NCBI GenBank assembly: GCA_964017045.1
Contig: OZ024811.1
Span: 12,677,818 to 12,741,817, forward strand
Direction: 5' to 3'
Source of the DNA: Omphiscola glabra
Lineage: Eukaryota > Mollusca > Gastropoda > Lymnaeidae
Length of the DNA: 64,000 nt
In this document: positions 12,169-27,100 of the stretch, piece by piece
How positions within the stretch are numbered: position 1 is the first letter of the stretch
Layout of the letters: the number at the start of each line of letters is the position of its first letter
Made by a program: the position numbers and the translations under genes
The notes under the pieces: model-generated
Database searches by the model: none
The model's input: only the letters and a program-made list of their open reading frames with translations
What the model was told of the DNA's origin: nothing

Positions 12169-15100
12169 CTAAAATTAAACAGAAAAAAATAATCATTACA
12201 TTTTTGGAATGCTCCTAAGTGAAGTTTTTATCTTGTATTATATTGCACTCATTTTAAAAAAAACTTCTGTCTGTTTGCAAATCCGTGGGCGTTGTAACTT
12301 TGTAACACACTTTTTATGTCACAAGTGATCGTTTGGCTTGTTCATTCATTCTTCCATCGCTTACAATAACCATCGCGATCATCCGTAGTTTATTGGGATG
12401 AAGTGTGTGAATGGGTTGGAGCTGGGAATTTCGGCAATTCGATTTTGTTAAATAGACGGCCATTGACCGGGTGTAAAAAAAAAAGCTGCAGTCGTTAATT
12501 CTACTTTTTAGTTTTATTACTGTTTAAAGAGCTACTTCACTATACACTGGTCTTTGTAACGATTCCTTGTTTTGGAGGAAAGTTATTTTGTCGATAATTT
12601 ACAGATTAAAATTTTCTTACCAAAACGTAGAAAATAATAAGATATTCAGATATTTTTACACTTACAACTATCTGTGCAAAATATTTTTTTGAGAAACAAT
12701 TATTGTTTTTCTTTAAAATCATTTAGTTAGGTCTCTACTATATTATATTGTACAACGATTGCCTTCATATAGTGCCTTACAAGCCTTTGAGCGTAATTTC
12801 TTTGTGTTATGAACTGTAAGAAATTTAAAGAAAATTTGTTTGTTCTTTTCAGTTCACTTAAACTGGTCTTGGAGACTAGATTGTATTATTAACAGGTAAG
12901 TATTACAAAGAAAGCATATTCCAAATAATATACATAATATGTTAATAATTTTCTTTTTAATTTGCCAATAAAATGCTGGAAGGACAAGTATCTTTAAAGA
13001 TTTCCCTTTTTAATCTCCTGGGCTGAATTTTTTTAGTTGTAAATGCTCTAATACAAGGAACAATAATTTCCAGGAACAAATAAATGCATTTTATAGATAT
13101 ATTCAGTGGATGTGAAAGTGTGAAAGGATTTTCTTTAAATTGACATTTGGACATCAGTTTGTTGATACACAATGTTTGTCATACCCATTTCTATTCTGTC
13201 TATTATATCCTGCTTTGTTTCAGAACCGTAAGGTGTCTGGCCAATGGAGAACACCTCCCACACAAGGACACCAAAGCTCCATACATCACTGAGACTTGTG
13301 TATTTGCCTGAAAAGAAAGAAAATCAATTCGTTTTCATCTCACACGTGCTGTGTTTATTTTTTAATTGAACAAAATAATTAAACGTGTCCTTCTTTTCAT
13401 TACCAGAAATGTATTACATCAACATAAGTGAACGTTTCTACTTATTTAAATATAAAGACATTGCAAACAATGGGGCCTTTCGCGAATCAAATAGTTAATT
13501 GTATGTGTCCTCAAAAAAAAAAAAAAATGGAAAGCCCTATCAAATTAACAGCTAGTCCGAAATGATTAATTAAAGCTCATTTAAATAACTGTTTGTTGTA
13601 CCTTATTTTATTTTATGAGTTGAATTTATTTTAGTTGAAATTTATTTATTTGTTATGTGGCTTGGGGTGGGGGCTTAGCTGTGATTTTAGAAATTTTGTT
13701 TCGCTCCCCTTATGTTGAAACCTTCGGCATTGCATTGTTTACCATGTATATTGTTAAAAATTCAAGTGAAATGTTTTTTTATGTACAGATCCCTATTATA
13801 GGTACTGTTATGATGGTTTTTTTTTAAATTGGGGGAAGGGGATAAAAAAATTTAGGCTTAGGGTCTCAAATTTTAATTTCTGGTAAACTAATTTTGAATT
13901 TATAAGCATAGTGAAAGAATCTGTAACGGCTATAGATTTAAAAAACGTGAATTGATTTTGTACTAAAGACATAAAAAAAAATTTTGATTGATATCTTGAC
14001 ATGTAAAGCTGTCCCAACATTGAATGATACTGCAACATTTTGGCCAGGTTTCATTCAGATCACATATTACATGTTTATGCTATAAATTAAGTCCTTTTAA
14101 CTAATTTGATCTTATAAAAAAATGTTTGGAACGCTTGCTTATCAAGAATTTTTGTATACATCCAATATATATAAGAATGAGCTAGGCTGACCATAACGCC
14201 AAAGAAATGAAGCAATTTAAATAAGTTCTGAATCTTAAAAACAATGATAGTGATTTTCATTTATTTTACGGAAATCGAAAAAATTTTAATGTGCAAATAA
14301 ATAAAACGAATCCGTTTTTATTTTAGTAAATATTTAAGTATTATTATTATCTCTAAATAAACACGCAAATGACGTCAGAGTGATGATTGCTTTTTTAGCC
14401 AAAGCTCCAAGTTTCTTTGTCTTAATAATGCTAAAACTGATAATGTATTTTCCATTATTATAAAAGTAAAATTAGTAATTATGATTGATTTATTTTTAAA
14501 TTGTTAATAAAGCACAAAGAATATTTAGCTTTTTATTTTTAACATTTAATAAGTTATAACTTTGCATTCATTCCAAAAATACACCTTTATTAAATTTATA
14601 AAGTAATAAAACAGTTATTTTTAAATACACTTTTAAGAAGAAAATTCCATTTAAGTCAATCAGTGCAGCGAAACTCCATAGCCAAATAACATTCACTAAT
14701 TCACTTATCACTCATCCAAATAAGAACACACCATATGAAGTGCAAACAAATGTGTGTTTGTGTACCTAAGGCGGCTACAGTGGCGTGGATAATTTTAATA
14801 CTTTTGTTTTTGTATCAAACTCCCTGGTAGGGGGATGCGATGCTTTCATTATGCCCCCAGGCAGCACGGGGTACGCATCAGTATAAAGAAATAAAATTGT
14901 TAAATAATTAACCAAGTTGTGTACATACATATCGGGGGTAGGAAATCGGGTGTGTACATTTTTAGGTGGATGACAATATCTATAACTGCAATGATTTAAC
15001 AGTTGTGAAAAATAGATGCTACATTCACGTTTTACAAATAAATATATGTTTGCCAATTAAGAAAATCAATGACGTTAACAAAATTTGGGTAAATTTACTT

Positions 15101-18100
15101 AGGTCCACACAAAAATATATCAAAACTCAATCATTATACACACGTGACAATTTAATTTTGAAAAAAAATATATAGATAGGTTAAGGTTTTTCTTTTTAAA
15201 TGAAAAATGTGAATTGCTTTTAAATTGCAAAAAGTAAATGGGTTTATATTTTTATAAGATTAATTAAATCATGCAGACATGAAAAAAGATTAAGAGATTC
15301 TTCTTTAGGTAAAAAAAATTATTTGTTATAAATTTTTTCGATTGTATAGCAGAAAACAATGGCAAAAGCTTGGTTAAATTCTAAATGAAGAAATCAGTTT
15401 ATCAAATTCCGTTAATATAATACACATTTAAAATAATATAGAGTTTTTTTTGTAAATTTAAGATTAAGACTTTCACAATTTTGTGAGAAAATTGTAGTTC
15501 AAGGACATGAAAAGGGGGTAGGGTAACAATTTAAAAAACAAGATATCTAAAGTATTTTTCTAGCTTAGAATCAGCCATCAATGAACTCCTTTAGTGGTAA
15601 TACATATTTACATTTTTTAATTAGTGATCATTTAGATTGTGTAATTTAAGGTCATGTTTGGAGAAAATAATTTTAGTTTAGGGGTGCGAAAAAGTGCAGG
15701 ATAGGCATATAATATATAAAAGGAAAGTACTTTTTAAAACTTTTAATAATTTTATAAACGTAACTGTCATTACATAGTTATTTCTTTTTAAAATACGGAT
15801 TCGTGATGATTTTCGTAATAGCAGTGAGAAATATTATTCAAATTTCCTACCATTTTTATCTCGATAAAATCGATTAATATTTTCGGGGTCTTACATATTT
15901 AGCTAGATCAAATATCAAGGATATTAATAAAAAGAAGCCATTTTTTTAAAAACTAAATTTTTATTCAGACAACATTTTATAAATTAGGGAATTAGATCTA
16001 GCGAGTTAGTTTACTTATGGAAAGTCTTGTTTTTTTAAAAAAAAAAAAAAAAAAGCCTTTCCACAAGTAAACTAACTCCTAAATTTATGAAATGCTGTCT
16101 CAATAAAAATGCCATTTTATAAACTAATTTTATCCAGACAACATTTTTATAAATTTAGGAGTTAGTTTACTTATGGAAGGGCTTGTTTTTTTAAAACGTA
16201 GTTCTGTTATTATTATTTATTTATTGGCCTAGTTGAGCCGAATTTTTTCGTAGTGATTTAAAAATATACCTAATCGGCTGTGGCCTCTATCCTAATCAAG
16301 TTTGGGCTTTTCTGGGGGGGGGGGTTGCAATTATCGTATCTCTCGTTAGGTATTTGAATCTTTAAAACTGCTTTTTAAAAAATAATTATTGAGATTAGAA
16401 TCAAGGAAAACATTTAAACATTATAAGATGCTCCTCAACGCATGATGTGTCTGAAAATTTGGACATTTCGACCTGGCTATAATGTTTAATATAAACAAGT
16501 ATTTCACTCGATTTCTTAAGAAAGACGATAAAAGAAAAATCTTTAAGTTTGTACACTTTTTCATTTTGTTTTTTTTCATTATATTTTACTTTTAAATTTA
16601 CAAATTAAAAAAAAAAAAACCTCTACCTTTACAGAAATTTTCCTGGTATGAATCAAATTTATGTTTCTTTAGAGTCTTGAAATTTTTAGAATTATAGAGA
16701 AAAAGACAATTTTTTGAAAATGATGGGCATAATCAGATCGAAATAGATACAACACATTCAAAGGAATGTCAATCTTTTCAGACCGTAATTAAAAAAAAAA
16801 GAAACAGAAAACAAAATCATTATCATATATTTAGGAACATTTGTTATATTTCTTTGTTAAATGTTCAGAACCTACACTGATGGCTAAAAATAAATATAAT
16901 GAACTAAGAAAAAAAAAAGATTGCAGGTTATGACGCAGCAATGTTCACTTTAATAGTATTTTTTAAAAAAAGGAAACATACCAAACTTTAAAGACTCAGG
17001 TGCTGCCCAATTGATTGAGATTCCATTGCTATTAATATCAGTATACTCAATCCCTTCTCTGGACAATCTAAATTCTGAAAGCTTTACCATATTGTTTTCA
17101 GCAACCAAACAGTTCTTCGCAGCCAAATCTCTGTAAAACAATGATAATTTTATCAGCTATGTCTATGCTGATAAAGTTCAGTCGCTATTTTCTATACTGT
17201 TTTTATAATAAAGTTATTTGTCAGTAGATCTTTTCTTAGCAGGTATTTGCTTTACCCTAATCTTTTAGCATACATTTCTTCAGTAGATATTTTTGTAGTA
17301 GGTTTTTTGTTTCAGAAGATACCTTTTCAAAGGGAATTTGTTCAATAATTACTTCTTTAGGTTTGAGTTCCGTTGTTAAAGGATCAGTAATTATTTACAG
17401 ATGTAACGAACTTTGTGAGATGAAACTTTTTGCATTTCCATTGGGTTGTGAAATTTTAGAATTATAAATAAAATAAGCTCACAGTTGATATAAAATACTT
17501 CACACTGAGTTTCGTGAAAAAAATATATGTATTTTTGTAAAAATGATAATCTCTTATTATATATATATATAAATTATGTTTCGTGTGTGACTCGTGGAAT
17601 GCTTCCATTTCTGGCTGTTTCCTTTTCAGTGTAATTGGTATAGAGAGTAAATTACAAATAATTGCATAAAATTTGTATAAAAATTTAAAAGTTGTCTTAT
17701 TCAAATGTATTGAAAAATGCCTTAGATATATATCCTTTAAAAGTATCGAACTATCAGAAAAATTCTAGATGGGATATTATTACTTTTAATCCACCGATTT
17801 TTCGATACTGACAATAAAGGGTATTACTACAAACATAAGCCTAGATCCATCAATGTTTGAAAGAAAGTATTGTTCAATAAGGATTTCAATAATGCCCAAA
17901 ATTTAATTCACTATTACTACGCAAAATGATATATATATTTTTTATGACTCAACTGCGTTTGATGCGTACTATTTTCTTTTCGGAAAATGAAATCGTCTCA
18001 ATTTAAGTATGGTGTAAAAATTTTCAGTTCAAAAGTGGTTTTGTGACATCAAATTATTAAATCATGGGCATGAAATTAAAAATCAAAATTTGTGATTATT

Positions 18101-21100
18101 AAATGTGCGTTTCTCGAGTTCATGTTTTGTCCAGTAATTTTATTAGATGGGAAGTTCCCGCACTGCTGTCGCCAATGTTAGGCGGGCTATATCTAGTAGC
18201 TGGGAAGTTCACGCAATGATGTCGCCAATGTTTGGCGGCTATATCTAGTAGCTGGGAAGTTCCCGCACTGCTGTCGCCAATGTTTGGCGGGCAATATCTA
18301 GTAGCTGGGAAGTTCACGCAATGATGTCGCCAATGTTTAGCGGGCAATTTATAGTACAAATTATTTGTCGAAATTAACAGTACTGAAACTACCGTATCTA
18401 GAACGTGTAATCTTGTTTATCACTGGTTCATACCTTCTGGAATCTTATTCTCCCCGTTTAAAAAGGAGGACATATTGGGCAGCTCTCGTTGGATGAAATA
18501 TAATTAAATATTATTTCAGGGCGTACAAAATTAGTCGTAAAGAGAGGTCGAGTTTGAAGAGACAGAAAAATTAAAACTAATATTTTCATTTTTCATTTTT
18601 ATTTTCGAAACTAAATAACAACTTGAAATCGACCAAATACTCTCTTACTAGTAGTTCTTAATTTTTCTCATTTTGTGGTCTAAATTTAATTTTTTTCTAT
18701 TAATTGGAATATTCAAAATTATAGAACTTCACATTATCATGCCATAATTCTTTTTAATTCCCATAATTTCGATGGTAGCACTACGATTACGTTTTGGTCT
18801 TAGACAACTAATATATTTTGACAAATTAATGAAATTTGAAATGTTTTGGCTAAGCTTTAACTAACATAGCTCAAAGGTTTATTTGAAAATGCCATTTGTT
18901 CTGATAAATATATTGCATTGGCAATTTTTTTTTAAATTATATTTTTTGCTATAACGAAACAAGGATTTTACAAATATTTTAGAGAAGCGGAATGTTTCAA
19001 AAATAAGTCCTTACCCTTATGACACTGGCTAAATACTAGTCCTGACTTAGTCCAGTAACATTAATTCAACACACGTCTTTACATGGAATTAATATTTCAT
19101 CTCATTATTTTAATAGATATTGGTATTGAAGTGCCTTTGGCATTGATAATACCTGTGTATTATTTTCTTTTCTTCCAGGTACTCCATGGCATGGGCAACG
19201 TCTACACACATTTGTCCCAATTGTCTGATCGTCTGCTGTTTCCCATGGGTTTTTAGTAATGAAAGTAATGTTCCATCTGACAGAGAAAAAGTAAAATTTA
19301 AATAAAGCAATTGTAACAGCTCAATTATTACTATAATAAATAATAGTTTTTTTCCATCGATACTTCAATACGGACAATGAAGTGTATTGCTAGCACGCTA
19401 GGGTTATATATATATCAATTCACATAGAACCTATAGTGTTGTCTAAGCCTTTTGATATTTATATGGCTTTAAAAAGGAAAAATTAAATTGGGCACCTGGG
19501 CCCAGAGTAATGGATATTATGAGTCCAGCACACTTAGGTATTTGAATATGGATAATCAAGTGTATGTGTGCTAATTTTGGTCAAGATCCATATATTTATG
19601 TAGGACAAATTAAGCCTTTTGATATTTATATAGCTTATATTGGAAACCATTTAATGTGGCCCTGAGGCCCCAGAGGAATGAATATTATGAGTTCACTACC
19701 CTTTGCTATTTGAATATGGATACTCAAGTGTATGTGTACTGAGTTTTGTCAAAATCCATCCATTCATGCATGAGAATTATTGACCTATAGAACTTTCTAG
19801 AACATTGTATATTAAATATGATATCATCCTCGAAATGTGTAGACAAAATTTGTTTCTAAGTAATTATTCTTCGAATAAGCGAAATTATACAACTAAATGC
19901 ATTCCTATAACTGTAGTACATTTAAGTTGAAAGAGGGGCCCCGCTAAGCCTATTCGAAGATTGTACCGAATTAGTTTTCCTCAGATGGGGCCCTTTAAAA
20001 ATTTAAAAGTTGTCTTATTCAAATGTATTGAAAAATGCCTTAGATATATATCCTTTAAAAGTATCGAACTATCAGAAAAATTCTAGATGGGATATTATTA
20101 CTTTTAATCCACCGATTTTTCGATACTGACAATGAAGGGTATTACTACAAAGATAAGCCTAGATCCATCAATTCACTTATAACGTATACAGCGTTTTCTA
20201 AGCCTATTAATATTTATTTAGCTTATATAAGGAAAAATGAAATGGGGCCCCCGGCCACAGAGTGATGGATATGATGAGTTCAGTACCCTTCGGATTTTGA
20301 TATTGATAATCAAGTGTATGTGTGCTAAGTTTGGTCAAGATCCATCTATCCATGTAAGAGTATTTGATGTTATTTTTTTATATAACTCATATAAGAAAAA
20401 AAAAAGAATTCGGGGCCCCCGGCCCCAAACGGAATAATTTAAAAAGTTCACAACCCCTAATACATGTTAAGTTTATTATTGTTAAAGTTCCTCAAATGTA
20501 AAGTGTTTAAGGAAATTAAATATTATAAAAGCTCGAGGACGCATACAAATTCCACTTATAAGACAGAGACTGTATTAAATAAATAAAGAAAACAATTTAC
20601 ATTAAATTTATGGTAATGACATAAATTACTATCATTTTTAATAACCATGTGTGCCATTATATAAGTATGCGTATGTCAAAATGTTATGCGATAACATATC
20701 AGTTAGACATAAACAATATATTATAATGTTAGGAATGAAAAAGTGCTAACGTTTGCTTTAATTAAGCCTGCTAAAATGTATAATTGTTCTGAATTTCGGT
20801 ACCATTATATATCAAGTTATTGTTTTTAAATTAATTTATGTTTTACTTTTAATAGATAAGAGGATTTGATGATCCAAAAATTGTTAAGTTTATTAACGTA
20901 TCCCTTTATTTTATTTCAGAAATACAGTATTCATGGTAGCAAAATACATATTGCTTATTAATCCAATTTCCTCGTTCCTCCAAACCCCATGAAATAAAGA
21001 AAGCTTCAAGGCTGCCCTGGCATCTGCTAGTAGCCGTTAGGATGGCAGCATCGCTTCCCCAAACGTGGTCATATGTCAGTATATGGATGCTGGAACGTAA

Positions 21101-24100
21101 CGAACCAGAACCAGAATATAAATAAAAAGTAACATAAAATAAAACTTTAAAAAATTGGGTGACATGAACAATTTTAAAAAATAAACCAGTAAAAAATAAA
21201 AAAAGGCCAATTGTTATAACGTTGACCTACTAGGCATAAACTCCGTGACGATCATAATAGGGTGCTCCTGTGCAGCAACGCCAATGTATGTGACGATATT
21301 CGGATGAATGAATTGTTTGAGGAGACGAGCCATTCGTAAGAACTCGATAAGTTCGTCATCTGTATTATTTTCTCTACAGGTATGCATTGTCACGTCCCTT
21401 GTTTTCTTGTACATTCCCTTCAACACCTCACCAAAGTAGCCCTTCAAAAATGGGTGTTTAGGTTTATAATACAGTGAAAAAAAGATTGGGCTCAAAGAGA
21501 AAAACAAATCTGTGTTCAAAAAGATTGGCCGATAAAACAAATAAAAGTATCTCTTTGTTAATTTTTAGCTACTTGATATTAGTATTACATAGTTTTTAAC
21601 AACAAATTGAATTCATTTTATCAATAGGACATTTTTAAATTTTGAAAACATTTATATTTGGAGAAGCACATTTAAAGAGACAAAAATGTAAAAGAAAATA
21701 ATTTAAAGAACCTACCTTTACGATTTTATGAGATGGTACAATATCGCAATTGACCAGTTCCCACTCTCGAAGAATCGGTTTTCTCAAAATCGCTGACGAT
21801 TCGTGAGTCACGCAAGCACTGGATCGAACTAGGTCAGTTACTAATTCTGGAATTGTGTGATAAGTTTTGCCCTGTAGGTACCATCCTTCTCCCTGTTTTA
21901 AGAGATTTAATTGCCATTTATACATTTATTCAATTTCTTTATCTGCAATCTCCCTTTAACCTCTTCTAATGATATGCAGAAATGTTTTCGTCCAAAGGTT
22001 TAATGACTAATTTAACTGGAAACAACTTTGTTTCACTCACCATCACCGTTATTTAATAAAGCCAAATGGAATCATAATTTTGTGGTTGCTCAAGAAACGT
22101 GATTTAGACATACTTGATATGGCTTCCATTGAAATTAATGACACTCCAAAATATATTTATTTGCTTTATATTATTTATTAATTGATATTTTATTCTTTAG
22201 CTCCATATATGATAATCACCTGTATCACAGTTAATTTAAAAAAAAAAAAAAGAGTAATTCTTGACATTTAAAGTTTATTATAAAGTCAAAGTACATAGTG
22301 GTTAGTGCTAACTGAAGCAAATAAAAATATCACCATGACACAATAATTATGTTCCGAGCGAGAAATGCAACTCGAACGCCTTACTTAATACCGCCAGGGC
22401 TTCATTATAAATAAACAAGAAACTATTTTGTAAGAAGATGCCAACAATTTAAAAAAAAAAAAAAAAAAAAATCTTATTTTTGATCTCTATCGCAATTTAA
22501 TCGAAACGCTTGCTGGAAATGAACCGATATTTTTAGATCGTATTCTGTAAATATATTAATGATCTCGTTTTAGACACTTGGTGATTTATTCATTGATGAA
22601 GGACAAAGTCTAATGAGACTGAGAGACCGATGCCAAAATTGTGTTACAATTGTATTTAAATCAGTCAAAATGGCCGTGTAATTAGGGCTTAAATAATAGC
22701 TACCTAAAACAAGTAAAACATCATTTTACCCCCATTATTAGAATGCAGTTTTCTTTAATCACTAAATGTATTATAAGCTGTTTATACAAATATTCAACCA
22801 AACATAATTTGTTGTGGGATAACACACACACAAAAAAGAGAGAAAACTGACTGGTGTAAACAGAATGATCAAATGACAAAGTCTTTCCCAGAAAACACTG
22901 AGCACAAATTGTGTCTCTTTGGTCTGTCTGTTCTTTGATTCTCGCACAAGGAAGTCCCCTTGATTGGTGCATATCCTCATTATTTCCTTTCTTGGCATTA
23001 CACCATGAAACCATGGAACTTTAGCTAAAAGTAGTTGAGCCTCTCCAATATGTAAATTCTGTAAATAAGCAATTATAGTTTAGTATTTTTATTCAATATC
23101 TTAATACGAAATAACTTTGTTTTACATTTTGAAAATGCTTAGTCTGGCATAAAAAAATAATAATTTAGAAGCTTAGATTATATACATTTCAAAATTAGTG
23201 GTTTGTCTCTTAAACTGAATAGGACATAAATAGTATTAGAAATCCCCAAATCACTTAATTGGAAATATTCTAAAGTCTCACATAACTTTAAAAAAAATTT
23301 TAAAATTTATTTTTTGTCTAATTATGATTCATTCTCTAAAAGGTTTGAGCCTAGAATCTTAGTAGTGGATCATAGCTGTTGGGTACTGTTCGGTCCAATT
23401 TTCGTTACGAGGCTCTGTTAACTTTGTGCAAGTCTCTATCGTTGAACGCTTTCAAACGGTCGTGGAATGTGTCGGAAGAGCTTTCGAGCTGTTTAGCCTA
23501 ATGCCAACTGTTGCGCCACTATTCCCCAAAGGTGAATTGGTGCCATGATTTGATTCCTAGATGAGTCATGTGCCGGTTTGGTTGCCTCTGAGCCGCACCT
23601 TCTGGCATCATGGTATGCGCTATCTCGTTATGCGTCATCGCAAACACTTTAAGGACCAATTATTGGAAGATGACCTCTATGCAACGTGCATGGATGTCTC
23701 GTTTAACGTCTCCAGAATGGGGTTGGCCATTGTTGAATCAAATGAGCATCTTTCCACATTTTCTAGAGCAAAATGTAAGTCTATAAAGAATACAATGTTC
23801 GGGAAACCTTCTTCTCCAGGCTAGATGGCGGCGCATTTGTTTCAGGGCAACCTAAATTGCTTCGAATTATGCATCGAATTATTTATGTCTTAATAAATAC
23901 TTTATTTGATTAAAAACAAACATATGTTTTCTAAAACATACTCTACTTCTTACCTCAACAAAACAATACCTATCGAAATCGTCATATTCAGAGCTAAAGA
24001 ATGAGGGAAAAAAAAAATTACTTGATCTTAACAGGAAAAAAAAACGTATTTGATATTGCAGCTATGATTTTACCGTGAAATATATTGGCTCTTTAATATA

Positions 24101-27100
24101 ATCAGAAATTTTATTTATGGATTTAAAAAAAAATAATTTGTGATTGTATGTTTTTGTGATGTAAAAACAAAAATAAATGTAAGCAAATTGAAACAAAGTA
24201 ATCACATAATACATTCCTACATAGTTTTTTGTTTCTTTTCTTCGTAAACATATCGCTGGCCATTTGGTTGTCTATCCCCTAGCAGGGACAAAAATATGCT
24301 GGATAAGTGAGTAATGCCTGTTTCTAAGGACTTGCGATAAATCAATAAATAGAGCGTATCACATTTCCACTCTCGTTGACTTCTCATCACTTCCAAATGG
24401 AAATTGTTTTAAGCATAATGTTTATAGGATAGGTTAAGGTCATCAATCAGCTAAAAAAGTTATTTTAACAGCTTTATAAATTATACTAATTTCCATGTCC
24501 TCACATGGTTGCAAATTTTTACGTACGTACACATTCTTGAGATTTTAATCAAACGATACATGTTAGGTCTCTATGCACGAGACAGGCGGCAAAGCAATAT
24601 TTCATTATAAAGCATCGAATGTTTAAACGAATAAGTGTTTCAGGGCAAATTTCAACTGCATGCTATCAGTTGCTGTTCATTTGATATCAGATTTGGTTTG
24701 TTTGAAATAATTTTACTTGCTTTTCGATGTTTGAATGGACTGGACCATCTGAAGAAATCGAGCATGTGTCATTCGATGGTTCAGAAGAATTCAGTGGAAT
24801 CAATCTGTTAAATTTTCACAAAAAATAAAGCAAAATTGTGTTATCATATTTTTAACGTAATATTTAAAAGAGTGTATTAAACATAAACATATTCTGAAAT
24901 TTTGTTATAAATAGGAAACTGAAAGACTACATTAGAAGAAGTGTAAATTGTAAATTATTGGATGTGATTTCGAAATTGTGAATCGTTCTTAGAAATGATT
25001 AAACTTGCCTACATACTGAGCTGCTATCGCTGTAAATATCTACATAATCCATGTTGATGTCGTCTGAGCATTCTGATGGGTTTATTATGCTGCATTTGGA
25101 ATAATTGTAATAATTAATAATGTTAAATTATGACAAAAGCAACATTTATTTTGTAATAAATATAAATAATGATTGTAATCGATAATTATTTGGTCTTTTA
25201 ATAGAAAGTTATTTTGTCAGAAAACAGTAGAGCGATACCGGCGTCAGGATAGAACGGAATTAGCCATGGTCAACGAACAAACAACAAAAACAACAGAATT
25301 GTGGCGAAAAGTACGTCGTCTAGAGGATGAGGTCCCTTCTGTAGCCACAGACAATAGTTTCAGAGTCTAAAAAGACTCTGGTTATTCAGCTCCTGGAAAG
25401 CTGGTGCTTGTAACGATTCCTTGCTTCTATAAAGCCGATAGTTTATAAGGGAAAACACGTAACGTCGTCTCAGAGTCATCAAATATAGTTTATTTCTGGT
25501 TATGATATAAGTGTTCAAACACATCACTTTCTACTCGATAGCCATGTAAAGTGACTAAAAATCCAATGAATACACAAAACAGCATTATAAAGTTATACTA
25601 AGTCCTCACTCCAAAAACACTCTGTCGAATACACACTCAAATATAATCGTTCTCTCTCTAATAATAATCTGTCCCTCCTTTTATACCCTTATTGACCATG
25701 CACTCGTGATAACAAGAAAAATGTTCACATTCATTCACCACTCTAATGTTTCCCCAACTCACAACAAAAACTTTCTCCCCTGGGGTCCCCCCCCCCCCCT
25801 GCCCAGACGGTCATACTCGTGGGAAAATACATCCAATACCACGAGCACTCCCTTTCCGTCCCCCAAACATACACACAAAAAAGTAACCACACAATCTGAC
25901 CGTGACGATAATTAAATAGCACTTAGTTGAAAATTAGTATCCGAGAGGGCAGCAAAAGAACTGGTAACGTGAAGTGTATCTCAAGCCCAGAAGTTACCAG
26001 GGCCCATTGGAATACACAGAACCAGTTTCGAGGCAGAACTAAAAGAAATTCAAGCCGCCATTACAAAAGCACTCCAGCGCATAGGAAAGAGAAAAAAGTT
26101 CCCAGATATTGTGATCTCTACTGACACACGCTTTGCTATCGAAAGTCTGTGAAATGGCTAGACAGAGGCCATAATAGTAAGCAACACTCCAGAGACAGTA
26201 GACGGCATACATGAACGAGGCGGAAAAGTTTTCTTGCAGTTTATCATTTGTCACTTTTGTAGATTGAGAAGCGAGAATATTTGGTATGAACAGTTGTTGA
26301 AAGTGAACGTTTTTTGTGAGTTGTAGTTTGTGGAGTTGTTTCGTGATGTTGAGCTGTATGGCATGGGGCAGTTTTGTTGTGGAGGGCAAAAAATGTGGCT
26401 GTGTTGTTTTACTTCAAGAGTGGAGTCCAGAGTCGTGTGACCGAGGAGAATATTGCTCTGCAGATGTATTCATGTCTCGAAGTTGGTTTTATAAATACTG
26501 CGGGAGTTCGAAGCTGGTCACATGATCCGTCTGGGTCCCTGACAAAATTCTGCTGAAGTGTATTATATTGTCTTGGAAGCTTCTTAAGATCCCTTGGCTC
26601 ATGCGGAAGATGTGTTCATTATTACTCTGCCCAGCTCTGAAACAAGCTTGCACTTTATTGAGGATGTCACATTTATCTACCCATCAGTGGAAGCGATTGT
26701 TGATCATTCTCACTGCAAGTTATCCAATGCAGGAGGTCAGGGGTATTAGCCAATAACTTTTCAAATAGTAAGCTCCCCTTTTTAAAAAAATATTTGGTAT
26801 CAAAATGGCATTTTTTTTACAGATTTTAGAGATTTAACCTTGTCTCCAAGAGCAATTTACAAGATCAAGTAGAGCTTTTCTAAATGTAGTGCGCAGATTC
26901 AATAGGATCTTGTTAATTTTTGTTTGTTGGTTTGGCAGGGGGGGGGGAGGGGGGGGGAATTGGTGCTTCTTGAGATTTTAGTTTTCTTCATATATCTTTT
27001 TATGTTCTGTCGGTGTGACGCTCTCTCAAAATGGGCAGTCTACGAGAAATTCATCTCTTTATGTCTTTTATTTGCCTGGTCCTACGAGAAATTCATCTCT

